From: Costus lasius
Lineage: Eukaryota; Streptophyta; Magnoliopsida; Zingiberales; Costaceae
Reading direction: 5' to 3'
DNA length: 64,000 bases
NCBI GenBank assembly: GCA_027563935.2
Contig: CM050449.1
Location: 13,902,501 to 13,966,500, forward strand
The notes beneath the pieces are model-generated. The model did not search any database, was not told the origin of the DNA, and saw only the letters and a program-made list of their open reading frames with translations. Shown here one piece after another: positions 47,448 to 58,250 of the stretch (position 1 is the first letter of the stretch; every line of letters begins with the position of its first letter). The position numbers and the translations under genes are program-made.

Positions 47448-49552
47448 CACAAATCATTTTTATCCCGGCACACCTATTGCTTGCGTATCTGGGTGCCAAG
47501 AACCATCCACATTTATCTTAATAAATCCTTTTGGTGATTTCATCCATAGGCATAAACTTTTATCCAGAAATATATCTTTCCCCTAGTAAAAATAATTCCA
47601 AGTATATCATTGAACTCAATAAGAACCAATCTAATAATTTTAGTTAGAATCAGTTTTTTACCTTCAAAGAAATTAGCATTCCGAGCTTTTCATAAAAACC
47701 AGCAAGATATTAAAATCAATGATGAAATATGCTTCTGTTCAAAAATCCAAACCCCATAAAACTAGCAATCACGAAAATTGAATTTTAGTTTGAGTTTATC
47801 ACCTAAAAAATTCCAAATGAAATCAATGGAGGAGCACTGAAAGAAAAAAATGCCTAGCATCGTCCAAATCAAGAAAACAAAAACATCATTCCTTGGCTCT
47901 ATTAAGTCTAATGCTAGCAAGGAAAGAAGAAGTTGGAAGTATATTGAGTAGCAGCTTCCACCAAAGAGCTTGATCTTTGGGGTAACATGCAAACTCCAAA
48001 GCAGTTTCCAACCTCTCCACGGATCATTGAGGCTCAAATGATGTTCTAACAAAGTGCGATAAGTAGACTTAGTTAGGAAGAAACCGTTCGAAGCCCCTCT
48101 CCAAAACCAATAATCATCATAGGTTTATGAGCAATAGAAATATCAAGACACCGGCTGTGCAAAGAAAAACTAGGATCTCGACCATTTCCAATGCATTTAG
48201 TAAACTCAACTTTCAAAGTATCTAGGTCACACATGAGCCCCCTCCAGACCCAACTCATGTTAACTTTCTAGTAAATTTGCCATGGGTTCGGAATCCCATA
48301 TTTAGATAGAACAATTCGAGTCCAAATAGAGTCCTTACAATTAAGTAAATTCAGCGACCTTTTACACTGCGTAGCAGGACGAAGGATAGTGAAATTTTTA
48401 ATTCCTAAACCACCCAATCCTCTAGGCTGAGTAACTTGGTTCCAATCAACAAGATGAATTTTCCTAGAAGAGGAATGACCAGCCCAAAGAAAGTGGCGAG
48501 TAACTTGATTAAACTTGTCAGTGAAGTTCTTAGGTAACCAAATGGCAGTTAAACCAAAAATAGAAGTAGAGATGATAGTTGAATTGATTAACACAGCCTT
48601 GCCAGCTTGAGAAAGGAGCGATCCTTTCCAAGTACTTAAGTGAGAATGAAGAGCAGACAAATATTGATGAAATGTAGTATTATAGGAAGGCTTAGGGGAG
48701 ATAAATGCCCCCCAAATATTTAAAAGGAAATTGCCCTTCCTGCACTTGGAAGGAACACAGCAGCTCCTTCTTAAGCTGAGAAGAACAACACTCACGAAAA
48801 AACATTCTAGATATAGCCAAGTTTATATTAAGTCCAAAAATTTGTAAGAAATCAGCAAGACATTTTTTAATGTTCCGACAAGTCTTAGGGTTACCACGGA
48901 AGGCAAGAATAATGTCATCGGCACACATCAAATGAGAAATTTTCTCCACTCCCCTAATTTTGAAATGAGTGATAAGATTATGATTCATTTTCTCTTTAAG
49001 CAATATACTAAGAATATTAGTGACAATGACAAAAAAAAAAGGGGGGGGGGGGGGAAATAGGATCCCCCTCCCTAATACTTCTCTTTGTAGTGAAATAAGG
49101 GGATTGAAGACCATTCACAACACAAGAAAACTTCACAACACAAGAAAACTTTGGAGAGGACACACAAGCTTGGATCCAATTAATAAAATGTTGAGGGAAA
49201 TTTACAATGGCAAGCCCATCAAAAATACCTTCCAAGAAACTTTATCAAAGGCTTTTTCCAAATCCAGCTTGAGAATAACAAGGGGAACCTTGCCTTTAGT
49301 GGAATACATAGTGTGAATAATCTCTTATAAAGTAAGAATGTTGTCATGAATATTTCTTCTCTGAACAAAAGCAGATTGCTCAAAGTTGATAACATTAGGA
49401 AGAACATATTTGATCCGGTTAGCTAAAATTTTGGCCAAAATCCGATAAGAAACATTACAAAGGGAAATAAGGCGAAAATCCTTAACAACTCTAGGATTTG
49501 AAGTCTTTGGAATGAAAGTAATATTAGTACGACCCCAAGAATCAGGGATATG
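47440..49552 (-). pseudogene. LINE reverse transcriptase, zinc-binding and RNase H remains
   Basis: After the LTR insertion the RT resumes with HIPDSWGR and continues through INFEQSAFVQRRNI-type sequence near 49370. The catalytic motif reads LMCADDIILAF (near 48920). 48795-48268 gives the segment after the palm (KYLGG, LSTWKGSLLSQAGKAVLI). 48258-47762 holds the zinc-binding part, and about 47530-47470 shows an RNase H start (INVDGSWHPDTQ). Frameshifts are frequent. Confidence 0.8.
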
Positions 49553-51866
49553 ACTAGAATTATGGGCAATTTTTTTTTAATATTAAACTGAACCACAACC
49601 GGCAGATCCCCTCCCGGAGATCTCAGCCTTACACTAGAGTGGCCCGTGACCGGCTAGGATCACGTTGCGGAAGCTGGCCCAGCACTCTACAAATCCTCAC
49701 ACTCCACGTACGCGAAGGGTTTGGTGTAAATACCGCCCCTCGGACACGAATACAAATCTCACACTTATGCAATGATGCGTCAGACTCTCTGACCGCTATA
49801 CACTCACAAAAATGTCCACAGCCTGTGCTCCTTTCTCTACACAGCCGAGATAGGCACTGGCGCGGCCTCAAGCAATCACGAGGGAATGGTGGCGAACACC
49901 TTCAAGGGTGCCGGCACACACATCCAAGATTTTGCAACAAATGAACACCTTCAAGGGTATCAGCACTTTTAAGCAATCACCTACAAGCAAATACAACCCG
50001 CACTACACATATGCGGGCAAATAGCGCAAAGAATCGTCCGGACGAAATACCACACGAAGTCCAAACGGCAGTAAAGGTTCCTATCCACTACTAGACAGGA
50101 AAACCGTCCTACTACTACTACACACAATAGATCTGGGGAGGGTTTACCCTTGTAGCGTGCCACCACTCCATGAGTCAAACCTACCGAGATCCTCTAAGAA
50201 GCTACGTCGGAAAGTCCGGTCGGAGTCAAAGCGAGATGTGCGGACGAACACGCGCAAAGAACCACTCTTTTCCCCTTTCCGCAGCTCGTGTCCGAAGCAG
50301 AGACGACGCTCGGCTGAAACAGGGGAGGAGTCCCCTTCTTCGTCCGTCGCCGTCCGACCACGGGAGTCACGCCGGACGGTCAGGATCTCGTCGCCGACGG
50401 AAGGAGAACTCGCCGCCGAAGGATTGTCACCGAAGAAGCCGCCGCCGATGAGGATTTGAACCCAATGGAAGCGCTGCTCGCGTGGAACTAGGGATGAAAA
50501 AATTTGATCTCTCTCCCGCGTCTAGTTGCCGGCGCCGGAGGAGAAGATCTCCTCCTTACCTTAGGGCACCGGGAGACGATCTGAAAGCTCCCGTCGACGA
50601 GTCCGTGGCCGAAACCTCGTCGCCGACTGAAGAAGAAAAGCTCTGTTCCCAGATCTCAAATCGTCATCGTCAGACCTTGCCCAAGCGTTCGATTCTGCTT
50701 GATTGGAAACCTCCCCTTGACGAGGATGGAAATCCAACCTCGCCGCCATGCAAGCCACGATCTCTGGCAATGAATCGCCGAAAATCACGCTTCCACCCGG
50801 GCAAACTCCAATCGTCACCCTGGGCTCGTCCACGTAGGATTCCACGCACAAATGCCACCAGCACCACCGCCTAGCTGACACAAACCGCCGGTGAACCTTC
50901 CATATCCGGCGAGCGCTCCATCCAGCTGGAATCGACGGTGGCAGCGTTGCACGCGACGTAGAAGATGAATAGGGGAAAATTCCCCTCTTCCGCGCGCTTG
51001 TGCCGTGAACCGGCTGAACCTGAACTAATTCGATTCAGCCTGATTGGTTGGTTCAGACTGGTTCAGGGCTGATTAATCCTCCTCATTGTGCACGCTCGCA
51101 AGCTCGCGCGAGAGGGTCTGGGGTCCATGGGTCGAGTCGGGAACCCACATCCACGCATGAACCCACACTCCATGGTTCGACTCGACCCTTGCCTTATGGA
51201 CTTGTGTCAACCTTAGTGACACGATCGCACGCCCGAGTCGTCCAACACGGCTAGGGATGGCAACGGGGCGGGTCGGGGTCGGGTTTTGCCATCCCCGACC
51301 CGACCCCGACTTCCCCAAACCCGTCCCCGAACCCGACCCCGAACCCGACCCCGAACCCGACGGGTTTAGAAAACCCTGCCCCACACCCGACCCCGCGGGG
51401 AAACCCGACCCCGCTCGACCTAAAAAATAAATATATATTATAAATAATATTTTAAAATTAATTTGCATTCTTTATTCATAATATATAAATAAAAAAATAT
51501 TTTACATAAATTATATCATCATTTCTACATAAATTATTAAAATTTAGTAACTAGGTTATAACTTATAAGGGGTAAATTTGTTACTTTAATAGTCGGGGCG
51601 GGTTCGGGGTCGGGTTCGGGGCGGGTACCTAAATTCCCATACCCGACCCCGATCCGACTATACCCCCGTCGGGTTTTCCCCGAACCCGACCCGACCCCCA
51701 GTCAACTCAGGTTTTCCCCGTTGACTTCGGGTCGGGTCGGGTCGGGTCGGGTCGGGGATGGGGTTTTTTGCCATCCCTAAACACGGCTGATGACGAGGGG
51801 TCCCGCCATCGCTCCATCTCGGTGTCCTTTGGGATTTGTGCTAAATCCCGAGAGTATCACAACTAG
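49553..51866 (-). mobile_element. Family C LTR, copy 2, inserted in the LINE
   Basis: The element is 49558-51861 (2304 bp), read on the minus strand from TGTGATACTCTCGGG to TTGCCCATAATT. It is flanked by ACTAG at 49553-49557 and 51862-51866 (CTAGT on the element strand). Without the hAT insert and its 8-bp duplication it is 1768 bp, against 1775 for copy 1. The flanking LINE protein reads FHDTS before it and HIPDSWG after it, which confirms the empty site. The 3' end reads ATAATT where copy 1 has ATAACA, so the CA end has mutated. Confidence 0.85.
51244..51787. mobile_element. hAT non-autonomous element inside the LTR
   Basis: The element is 51252-51779 (528 bp), with inverted ends TAGGGATGGCAA and TTGCCATCCCTA. 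It is flanked by a perfect 8-bp duplication AACACGGC (51244-51251, 51780-51787). Next to each end are tandem GGGTCGGG/CCCGACCC blocks, and the middle is AT-rich. Copy 1 of the host LTR lacks it at the equivalent site (GTTGGATGAC... near 6530), so the insertion is younger than the LTR spread. Confidence 0.93.
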
Positions 51867-51867
51867 T

Positions 51868-52863
51868 ATCATGAAATATGTTCAAGAGACACATAAAATC
51901 AGGTTCAATCATCTCCCAGAAAAATTTATAAAACTCCCCAGTAAAATCGTCCTATCCAGGACTGTTACCCCTAGGCATAGCTTGGATAATAACATTTAAT
52001 TCAGCAAGCTGAAAAGGAGCAGTAAGAGCATTGCTAATATCCTGGCTGGGAAGACAATATTTAGAATTAAAACAGATATTCATAATTTCAGAATTTGAGC
52101 ACAGTGGCAAAGAATTGGAATTCCAAAGGTTAAAGTAGTGATCCCTAAATAAATTAGAAATTGATTGATCATCAGTATCCACATTGCCATCCTCAGAGTG
52201 AATAGAAAGAATGTGATTATTTCTGGCACGAATCATAACAAGGCGATGAAAGAATTTGGAATTACTATCCCCCTCCTTAAGCCATTTAAATTTAGCAAGA
52301 GTCCACCACTTAAAATTGAGTTGTTTGCTAAGAGCAGCAGCCTTGTTAATAAGAGAATATAGGAGAACGTCCTCAGCCTCAGTAAGAGATCTAGAGGACT
52401 CAATGAATTGCAAATTATGAATTTGGTCCCAGGTACTATTTAAGGCCTTGAAGATGCAACCCACATTGGTCTTATGCCAATTAGAGAGATCATGACTTAA
52501 GATATTAAATCTTCTACTAAAGTCAAGGTCACGATTAGATTGAAAATTTGGGTGAGTCCAACAAGAATTGATAATAGCATTTGCTTCCTTATACTCAGTC
52601 TAAAAAGGTTGAAATCTAAAAACTTTACGAGGCTTATGATTGAGAGCCCTTATAGAAATAAAGAGAGGGGCATGGTCAGAAACTCCCCTAGGGAGATGAG
52701 TGACTGAAGATTTACCAAATAAATTAGCCCAGTCCATGGTGACAAAAGCACGGTCAATACGGGTGAGGATTTTTCCTAACCCTTTTTTATTATTACACCA
52801 AGTGTAAGCAGGACCAGAAAAACCTAAATCTACAAAACCAATAGAGGAGATAAGATTACGCAA
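51868..52863 (-). pseudogene. LINE endonuclease end and reverse transcriptase start
   Basis: 52863-52600 carries the endonuclease C-terminus (FSGPAYTWCNNKKG and the catalytic RGVSDHAPLFIS). After another break, 52464-51952 carries the linker to reverse transcriptase (WWTLAKFKWLKEGDSNSKFF and QAMPRGNSPG). The coding sense then runs into the LTR insertion at about 51867. Confidence 0.85.
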
Positions 52864-52893
52864 ACATTGAGTAGAAGAATTAATGATAAATTT

Positions 52894-54309
52894 TCAACCC
52901 CCTCGCTTATCCTCAGAGTCTAAAATATCATTAAAATCCCCATATATGAGCCAAGAGATGTCAGATAATTGAGTATCCACCAAGGCATTCCATAAGGTAT
53001 TTCTAACAGTGCTATTAGTGCTAGCATAAATAACAGAAAGTAACCAAGGCTTAAACTTAGGTATATCAATAATAGCATGAATAGCTTGGGGAGAAGAAGA
53101 AATTACCTTGACCTCTAAAGCAGTATGTAACCAAAAGAGAACAATACCACCTGAGGCTCCAACATAAGGGATAGAGACCAAATTCCATCTCTTTCCTAGC
53201 TCCTTAGTAATCCTATTAATACCTTGCGCATCCAAATGTGTTTTCAGTAAAGCAATAATAAAAGGCCTATAAGAGTTCTTGATAACATTTAGATAGTTCC
53301 GAACAGCTTTACGTCTGGCACCTTTATAATTCCAAGAGATAATATTCATAGAGAATAATCTATTAAAGCTAGGGCCTTCTTCCTTAAATCGACTGCGATT
53401 GTATTTTGTCCCCTTTTGCGCGAGGAGGTGGCAAGCTTGAGAAGCTACATGATTAAGTTGGAGGTGTGAGTCCTTTGCTTCAAAAAGCACTACAGCTGAA
53501 TTAGGGTCCATCGGATCCATAGCAAGTTGGTCCTCTGCAAGTCCTACAAGCTTGCCTTCCATCAAGTTAAAAATTGGGGTTAGACGATTCTGGAGAGCAG
53601 CCACAGAGGTATTAGCATCAGTACAGAAATTGAAAGAGGATAAAAGATTAGGGTTCGTAAAAGAAGCGTCATGCTGTGACGAGATATAGTCTTTGTGTAG
53701 AGTTGGATCAAAAGGGTTTAACAAGTCCAAATCCGAAGCTTCATAAGTCAGAGAGCAATCTCTCTCTTTCCCAACTTCAGAATTGAATTCTCTTGAAGCT
53801 AAAGCCATCTGCGCAGTGTCTAATTCCATCCTTTCTGTCAAGTCAAGAGCAGTCCCTAACTCGCTTCTGCCAAAGCATTTATTGCCGTCCAGGGACTTCT
53901 TGTCTGAGGTGAATTGGAACATTACTGTTCCAAAATGTCCGTTGCCTGCTCTTCGGCTAATTTGCCCCTTATTCTGAGTTATCCGATTCTTATCCGTTTG
54001 CTGAGTGTTTACCATTTGTTCTACACCTTCTTTCGTGGGTTCGGGTTCTGGAAGATTTGGCTCCAATAATTCACTTAGGGGTCTCAGCCTTCCTCCTTGT
54101 CTTCTCCAGCTCGCAACCCTAATCCATGGGTTGGTCTCCGGCTTACCTTGTCCCTGCATTTGGGTAGAGTCCTGCGTACTAGAGGACACACCAGTTTGCA
54201 TCTTGCCTTTATCTCCATTCTCCCTTGAAGTTTCTCTTTCCTTAGTCTCCATTAAGCAATCCTGCATCTTATGTCCAACACAGCCGCAGCTTTCACAAAA
54301 GGTTGACAA
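52894..54309 (-). pseudogene. LINE zinc knuckle and endonuclease N-terminal part
   Basis: The frame starts with a CCHC knuckle CESCGCVGHKMQDC (C-X2-C-X4-H-X4-C). A long variable spacer follows, then an AP-type endonuclease beginning MNIISWNYKGA, with YGDFNDILDSEDKRGG near the end. It stops at 52894. The endonuclease continues, out of frame, at 52863. Confidence 0.85.
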
Positions 54310-54445
54310 GTTCTCATAAGCAAGGACTTGAAAAAATCCTTTCCCCTCCGGGCCAATCTAGACTTCCTCCCTGAGTGGCTTTTGCATGTCAACCTCTACG
54401 CAAACACGCATGAATTTACCTCTATTGAATATTGAAGTTCTTTCA

Positions 54446-54972
54446 TCAATTCTCAAATAGTTTACCAATCTTTGAAGCGATATCAATAATCTTATCTTCA
54501 TCCCAATATTCCAGAGGTAAGCCAGGTAGCCTAACCCATATTGGTGCGGTTTTGATCTTGTGGAGTAGCGGCTGAAAGTCTAGCACCCAGGGTTGGAGGT
54601 TGAGTAGTTCTCCGAGTATTGTCCAAGGCCCTCCAATGAGTATTCCACTAGCTTCTTCCATCGAGGTGAATTTAAATAGGTAGTAACCATTTTCAAAGTC
54701 CACCACTGCGTTCATAGAGCTTGGCCTCCAGATCTTCATTACCGCAAATTTCACTATCTGTGTTGGGGAGTCTTAATGAGAAACTTACCTAGCAGGCAAG
54801 TTCTCCATTTTGCTCTGCAAGCTTCAAGTTTCTCCTCAGAGAAAATGACTCTATCTGGGTATTTGGCTGCGATGCTGTTCAAGATTGCTTTAGATTGCAT
54901 TAACCCTTTGGATGGCTCTCCAATATTATTTCTGAATAGTGCATTCCATGCTTTCTTCTCCGGCGTTGGCAC
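54446..54972 (-). pseudogene. LINE ORF1, DUF4283 region
   Basis: Two frames (54972-54754 and 54754-54446) together give the ORF1 head: CLLGKFLIKTP, then KFAVMKIWRP, YLFKFTSMEEASGILIGGPW and APIWVRLPGLPLEYWDE. These are DUF4283 signatures found before the zinc knuckle of plant L1 elements. The frame changes at the overlap. It breaks again before the next part at 54309. Confidence 0.8.
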
Positions 54973-55188
54973 TCAGGTAGTGTGATCCCGCCGTGTGTTC
55001 TAGTCGATCTGAGGTTTCTCCAAGCTCCTGAAGCTGTTAGACATTGGCACCTTGGGAGGATCCGGCGGCTTCAACCTCGGCGGAGGTCTGGAAGTTTGTC
55101 ATCTTACGTCTTGTGGGTCGCGAGAGTCAGAGTGCTAAGCCATTTTCTTGGTTGGGCTCTTGCCTATTCCTGTTAATGTTCATTCATG

Positions 55189-55409
55189 AAAAAAATTTTG
55201 CAGCGGGGTACCCAACTGCACCGACCTGCAACAGGGTACCGGATGTGTGTAGATTTCATAATAACGTCAAGATTTCGTGTGTAGATTTCATAATAACGTC
55301 AAGATTTCGTGAAATGTCACGTATTTCAAAATTTCACGAAATCTAATATTCTGATACTGTGGCACACCTGCAGCGGGGTGCAGTTGGGTACCCGGTGCAA
55401 AAAAATTTT
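55189..55409. mobile_element. Short inverted-repeat MITE, Mutator-like, with 11-bp flanking repeat
   Basis: The element is 55200-55398 (199 bp). The ends read GCAGCGGGGTACCCAACTG and, reversed, GCACCGGGTACCCAACTG. Both sides are flanked by AAAAAAATTTT (55189-55199, 55399-55409). A 9 to 11-bp AT-rich duplication points to a Mutator-like MITE. Inside, a 32-bp unit (GTGTAGATTTCATAATAACG and on) is tandemly doubled at 55247-55310. Confidence 0.75.
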
Positions 55410-56021
55410 CTTCATCCATAACCTTCTGGAGAGAAACCATTCACACGTCTGAAGTCAGTCAACTGCAGATGACTTGGCACCATTGGCGATTCATTTCAAC
55501 TGGATCGACTTTGTTATATGGGTCAACTCTTACGCGTACCTCCCATGTCGCTGGCTCTCATTAGTAGATTGATCCATAGGGGAGTATTTAATAAAAAAAC
55601 TAACCAAGATATTTCTTCCTTTTACATAGGGATGCTCTGATTAAGGAAACGATACTCTGATAAGTCGATGATCTGCTCAATTACATCGCGACAACGAGCT
55701 TAATTAATGCCTACCTACTGTATTAATTTTCCTTGACCAAAATGGTTCTTTCAAAAAGTATAAGCAAAAGTCGCCCACCGACAATACTTTTTTCTTTTCT
55801 CTTTTCGACGAAAGGTTCTTTCTTCCTAACGCAGTAAGATTAATGAGCAAGACAAGTCACAATATCTCTTAACTCATACAATTTACATGCAGATCATGAT
55901 CAGAAGAGAAATTAACACAATCAGAAACTACATCTCCGCGCTTAATTGTCGAGCACATTAACAAATTAAGAGTGACAAAGCAAGCAGGGCAATATCTCTG
56001 TACACGCCTCCTCCTTCCTGG
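55410..56021. other. Intergenic region downstream of the small-protein genes
   Basis: No ORF with a domain. The part next to 56022 should contain the 3' UTR of the minus-strand gene. Confidence 0.4.
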
Positions 56022-56258
56022 CTATATGGAGGCAAAGCGATTCATGAGCATGAAGACGGCGGTCTCCGAGAAGCCGAAGCCTTTGTTCTCCACCTTTTCC
56101 GGCCCGTCTGCTTCCTTGGGCGCCGCGCTCCTCGCCGGAGTCTTCTCTGTCTCGTCTCCTCCTCGCTGCACAGCTGCGCTGCAGGAACGGTAATCGGCCT
56201 CCGTCCTCGCGCGGAGCCTGGCCAGCTCCTGTGTCCATATATCGGTGAGGCTCGACAT
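56022..56258 (-). CDS. Small conserved-looking protein, paralogue 1
   Basis: A single-exon frame of 78 residues starting MSSLTDIWTQELARLRAR and ending FSETAVFMLMNRFASI. It shares its head, M-S-x-L-x-D-x-W-T-x-E-L-A-x-L-R, and its tail, E-x-A-V-x-M-L, with the gene at 57138-57401. The middle differs and is rich in Glu, Lys and Ala. No signal peptide or membrane helix is seen. The N-terminal stretch looks like an amphipathic helix. I do not recognise the family by name. The start codon is the first ATG of the shared motif. Conservation of both ends against a variable middle supports a real gene. Confidence 0.75.
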   Translation of the reverse strand: MSSLTDIWTQELARLRARTEADYRSCSAAVQRGGDETEKTPARSAAPKEADGPEKVENKGFGFSETAVFMLMNRFASI

Positions 56259-57137
56259 GATCTTTCTACAATCTTTCTACAGATCTAAAAGATAGCTTCT
56301 TGCGGCTTTCGGTCGCTAGGGAACTCGCTCTGGAGAGAAGGGAGCAGTAGATAAGTGGATAAGGCCAAGGAGGAGTGTTGGTTTATTAATAAATAGAAGG
56401 AAGTCAGGAACTGGTACGCCAAAAATCCCTGTGGGCATGCCACCTGTATCGAGAATAATTCAGTGGGTTCAGGGCCGCGGGCCGCCCCTTGTAAAGTAAA
56501 GGGCAATCATTCACAGAGACTCTTTGTAGAGGGCACGCAGATTAGAGAGACAGAGGCGGCTTAAATTTGAGTGTCTGCTCATCCAAACAGAAGTCATGCC
56601 TAGACCTTTCCAGATTCAGGAGGTCAGCAATGATCTATTTGATACAGGAGAAATAAGAGAGTCAAAATTTAAACCTTGATTGATTAAGCATGAAATTGAC
56701 TTTCAAATATTAAGACTCGGGGACCAAATTCCAAGCTCTTTTCTCTTTTTTTTGATTTTTTGGATATCATTTCTTGACATCTCTTGCATGGTATTAGGAT
56801 TTGTTTTAACTCTCAGAGTCTCTTTAAATTACGTCATTTTCTCCTTTTTTTTGCTACTCAAAGCACATGTATTCAGAAAGAAAATCAAGAAGCAACACAA
56901 ACTGATTGCTGAGCAACAAATGAGAAAGAACCACATACTGATTACTGAGTAAATTAAAATTCTCACATCACAATCTTATGCAACAGAGAACACACATCTC
57001 AAGTTCTCATCTTGAACACAAACACCAGCCATACTCGTAGCTCACAATTTAGATTTACAGGCACACATGTATCTACAGCAACCAAATCCCTCAACTGGAA
57101 TACTCGACTCACTTAAAACCCTGCTCACTCTAATCTC
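56259..57137. other. Spacer between the two small-protein genes
   Basis: It should include the promoter of paralogue 1 and the 3' UTR of paralogue 2. A + strand ORF at 56680-56952 is hydrophobic by T-rich composition and has no recognisable motif. Confidence 0.4.
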
Positions 57138-57401
57138 TCAAGGGCTGAAGCAGTCGACGAGCATGGACACGGCCTCCTCGGTGCGGGGCATGTGCAGAGG
57201 CATGGGCCTCGTCCGCGCCGCGGGGCGCAACCCCGGGTAACCCAGCGAGAGCTCCTCCGGTTCGCTGGCCAGGGAAAGCTCCTCCTGCGCGCCGGTTCGC
57301 TCCGTCGGCGACCTCGGGCTGGAACTGCCGGAGAGAGCCGCGCGCCCCTTCTCGCGCAGCTTCGCGAGCTCCGCCGTCCACATGTCCACCAAGTTCGACA
57401 T
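57138..57401 (-). CDS. Small conserved-looking protein, paralogue 2
   Basis: A single-exon frame of 87 residues starting MSNLVDMWTAELAKLREKG and ending RTEEAVSMLVDCFSP. The open frame extends upstream to 57554, but the ATG at 57401 matches the start of paralogue 1 and follows a TATA box, so I chose it. The middle is rich in Ser, Pro and Leu. I recall plant proteins of unknown function with the same SMLVDCFSP tail, without being able to name them. Codon use is GC-rich at third positions, as in paralogue 1 and unlike the surrounding spacer. Confidence 0.8.
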   Translation of the reverse strand: MSNLVDMWTAELAKLREKGRAALSGSSSPRSPTERTGAQEELSLASEPEELSLGYPGLRPAARTRPMPLHMPRTEEAVSMLVDCFSP

Positions 57402-57474
57402 CGAAATCGAGCAGAGAGGAAAGACAATCGGATTCACGAGCAGATCGGTAAATGCCCGAGGTAGGGCTGGTGAG

Positions 57475-57484
57475 GTTTTATAAA
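57475..57484 (-). promoter_or_regulatory. TATA box of small-protein paralogue 2
   Basis: The minus strand reads TTTATAAAAC, about 75-80 bases upstream of the start codon at 57401. It is isolated in otherwise mixed sequence. Confidence 0.55.
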
Positions 57485-57748
57485 CAAGTAAGAAATAGTA
57501 ATTGAGCTTATCCACTCTGAAACCTGCCGGAGTCGTGGAGGACGGCTGGCCCACTGAGTGAAGCTCTCACTTTTCAGTGGGAGCCCAGCCCGCAGATTTT
57601 TAGGAGCGATGGATATTTTGTATTATTGTACGTCACATCCATCTCTGGATAAGATTTAATGGTTTTTTTAAAAAAATAAGTACTAGGAAATTAAATTTCT
57701 AACATTATTCATAATTTTATTAGTATACTTCTTTCTTTAAAGAGATTG

Positions 57749-57925
57749 TGGCTATGTTTGGCCTCGACTCCAAAGAAGTCCAGGCGTGAAAAGGTGAAAT
57801 ATGTAAGAAACTCCAATCTAAAAAGTAAAGTTTGTGAGAAGGTCCAATCTTATTGCTACGCCCACTTTTATGTATATTTTATTATCTCGACTTCTGTATC
57901 GAAGCGGGCCAAACAAGACCTATGC
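57749..57925. mobile_element. Diverged Tourist-like MITE
   Basis: The ends read GGCTATGTTTGGCC and, on the other side, GGGCCAAACAAGACC. An internal block TTTATTATCTCGACTTC is shared with the MITE at 19293-19462. It is the same family, but older. No clean TTA duplication is left. Confidence 0.55.
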
Positions 57926-58073
57926 CTACAATGTAAAATATTACACATCTAAGCTCAATTCAACCCCACATCTAAGCCTGGATGAAGAACACATTTAACC
58001 CAAAGGTGAGCCCATATCCAAGCCCAACAAAGAGGGAGCATTAATAAATTTTAAAGATTTTATTTCGGCCTTG

Positions 58074-58250
58074 TTTGGAGCGGCTGCCCAGCGACGTTTG
58101 TGTTTGCGGGCAGCCAAATGCCAGAAGCTACCGCGTTTGGGGAGCAGCTTCTCAGTACCAAACTGAGAAGCTACACTATGCAAAGAAAGCTGCTCGAGTG
58201 TAGCTTTTCGAAATAAGAAGCAGCTTTGATAGAATAGTAACAGCAGTTGC
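58074..58250 (+). repeat. MITE-like repeat related to 8233-8400
   Basis: It begins GGCCTTGTTTGGAGCGGCTG and contains the hairpin arms CAGCTTCTCAG and CTGAGAAGCT. The same blocks appear reversed at 8233-8400. The downstream boundary is unclear. Confidence 0.5.

Larger units (their letters stand above)
47320..54990 (-). mobile_element. L1-type LINE, decayed, split by an LTR insertion
   Basis: One minus-strand element runs from about 54990 (5' end of ORF1) to about 47320 (RNase H remains). The segments are 54990-51867 and 49552-47320, interrupted by the family C LTR (49558-51861). Order: DUF4283-type ORF1, CCHC knuckle, endonuclease, reverse transcriptase, zinc-binding region, RNase H. Several frameshifts and stops make it non-functional. 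The poly(A) end was not identified. Confidence 0.88.

Noticed and set aside
49553..51866. Helitron, because CTAGT occurs at one end
   Set aside because: CTAGT occurs on both sides as a direct repeat, the element does not start with TC, and no 3' hairpin lies before CTAG.
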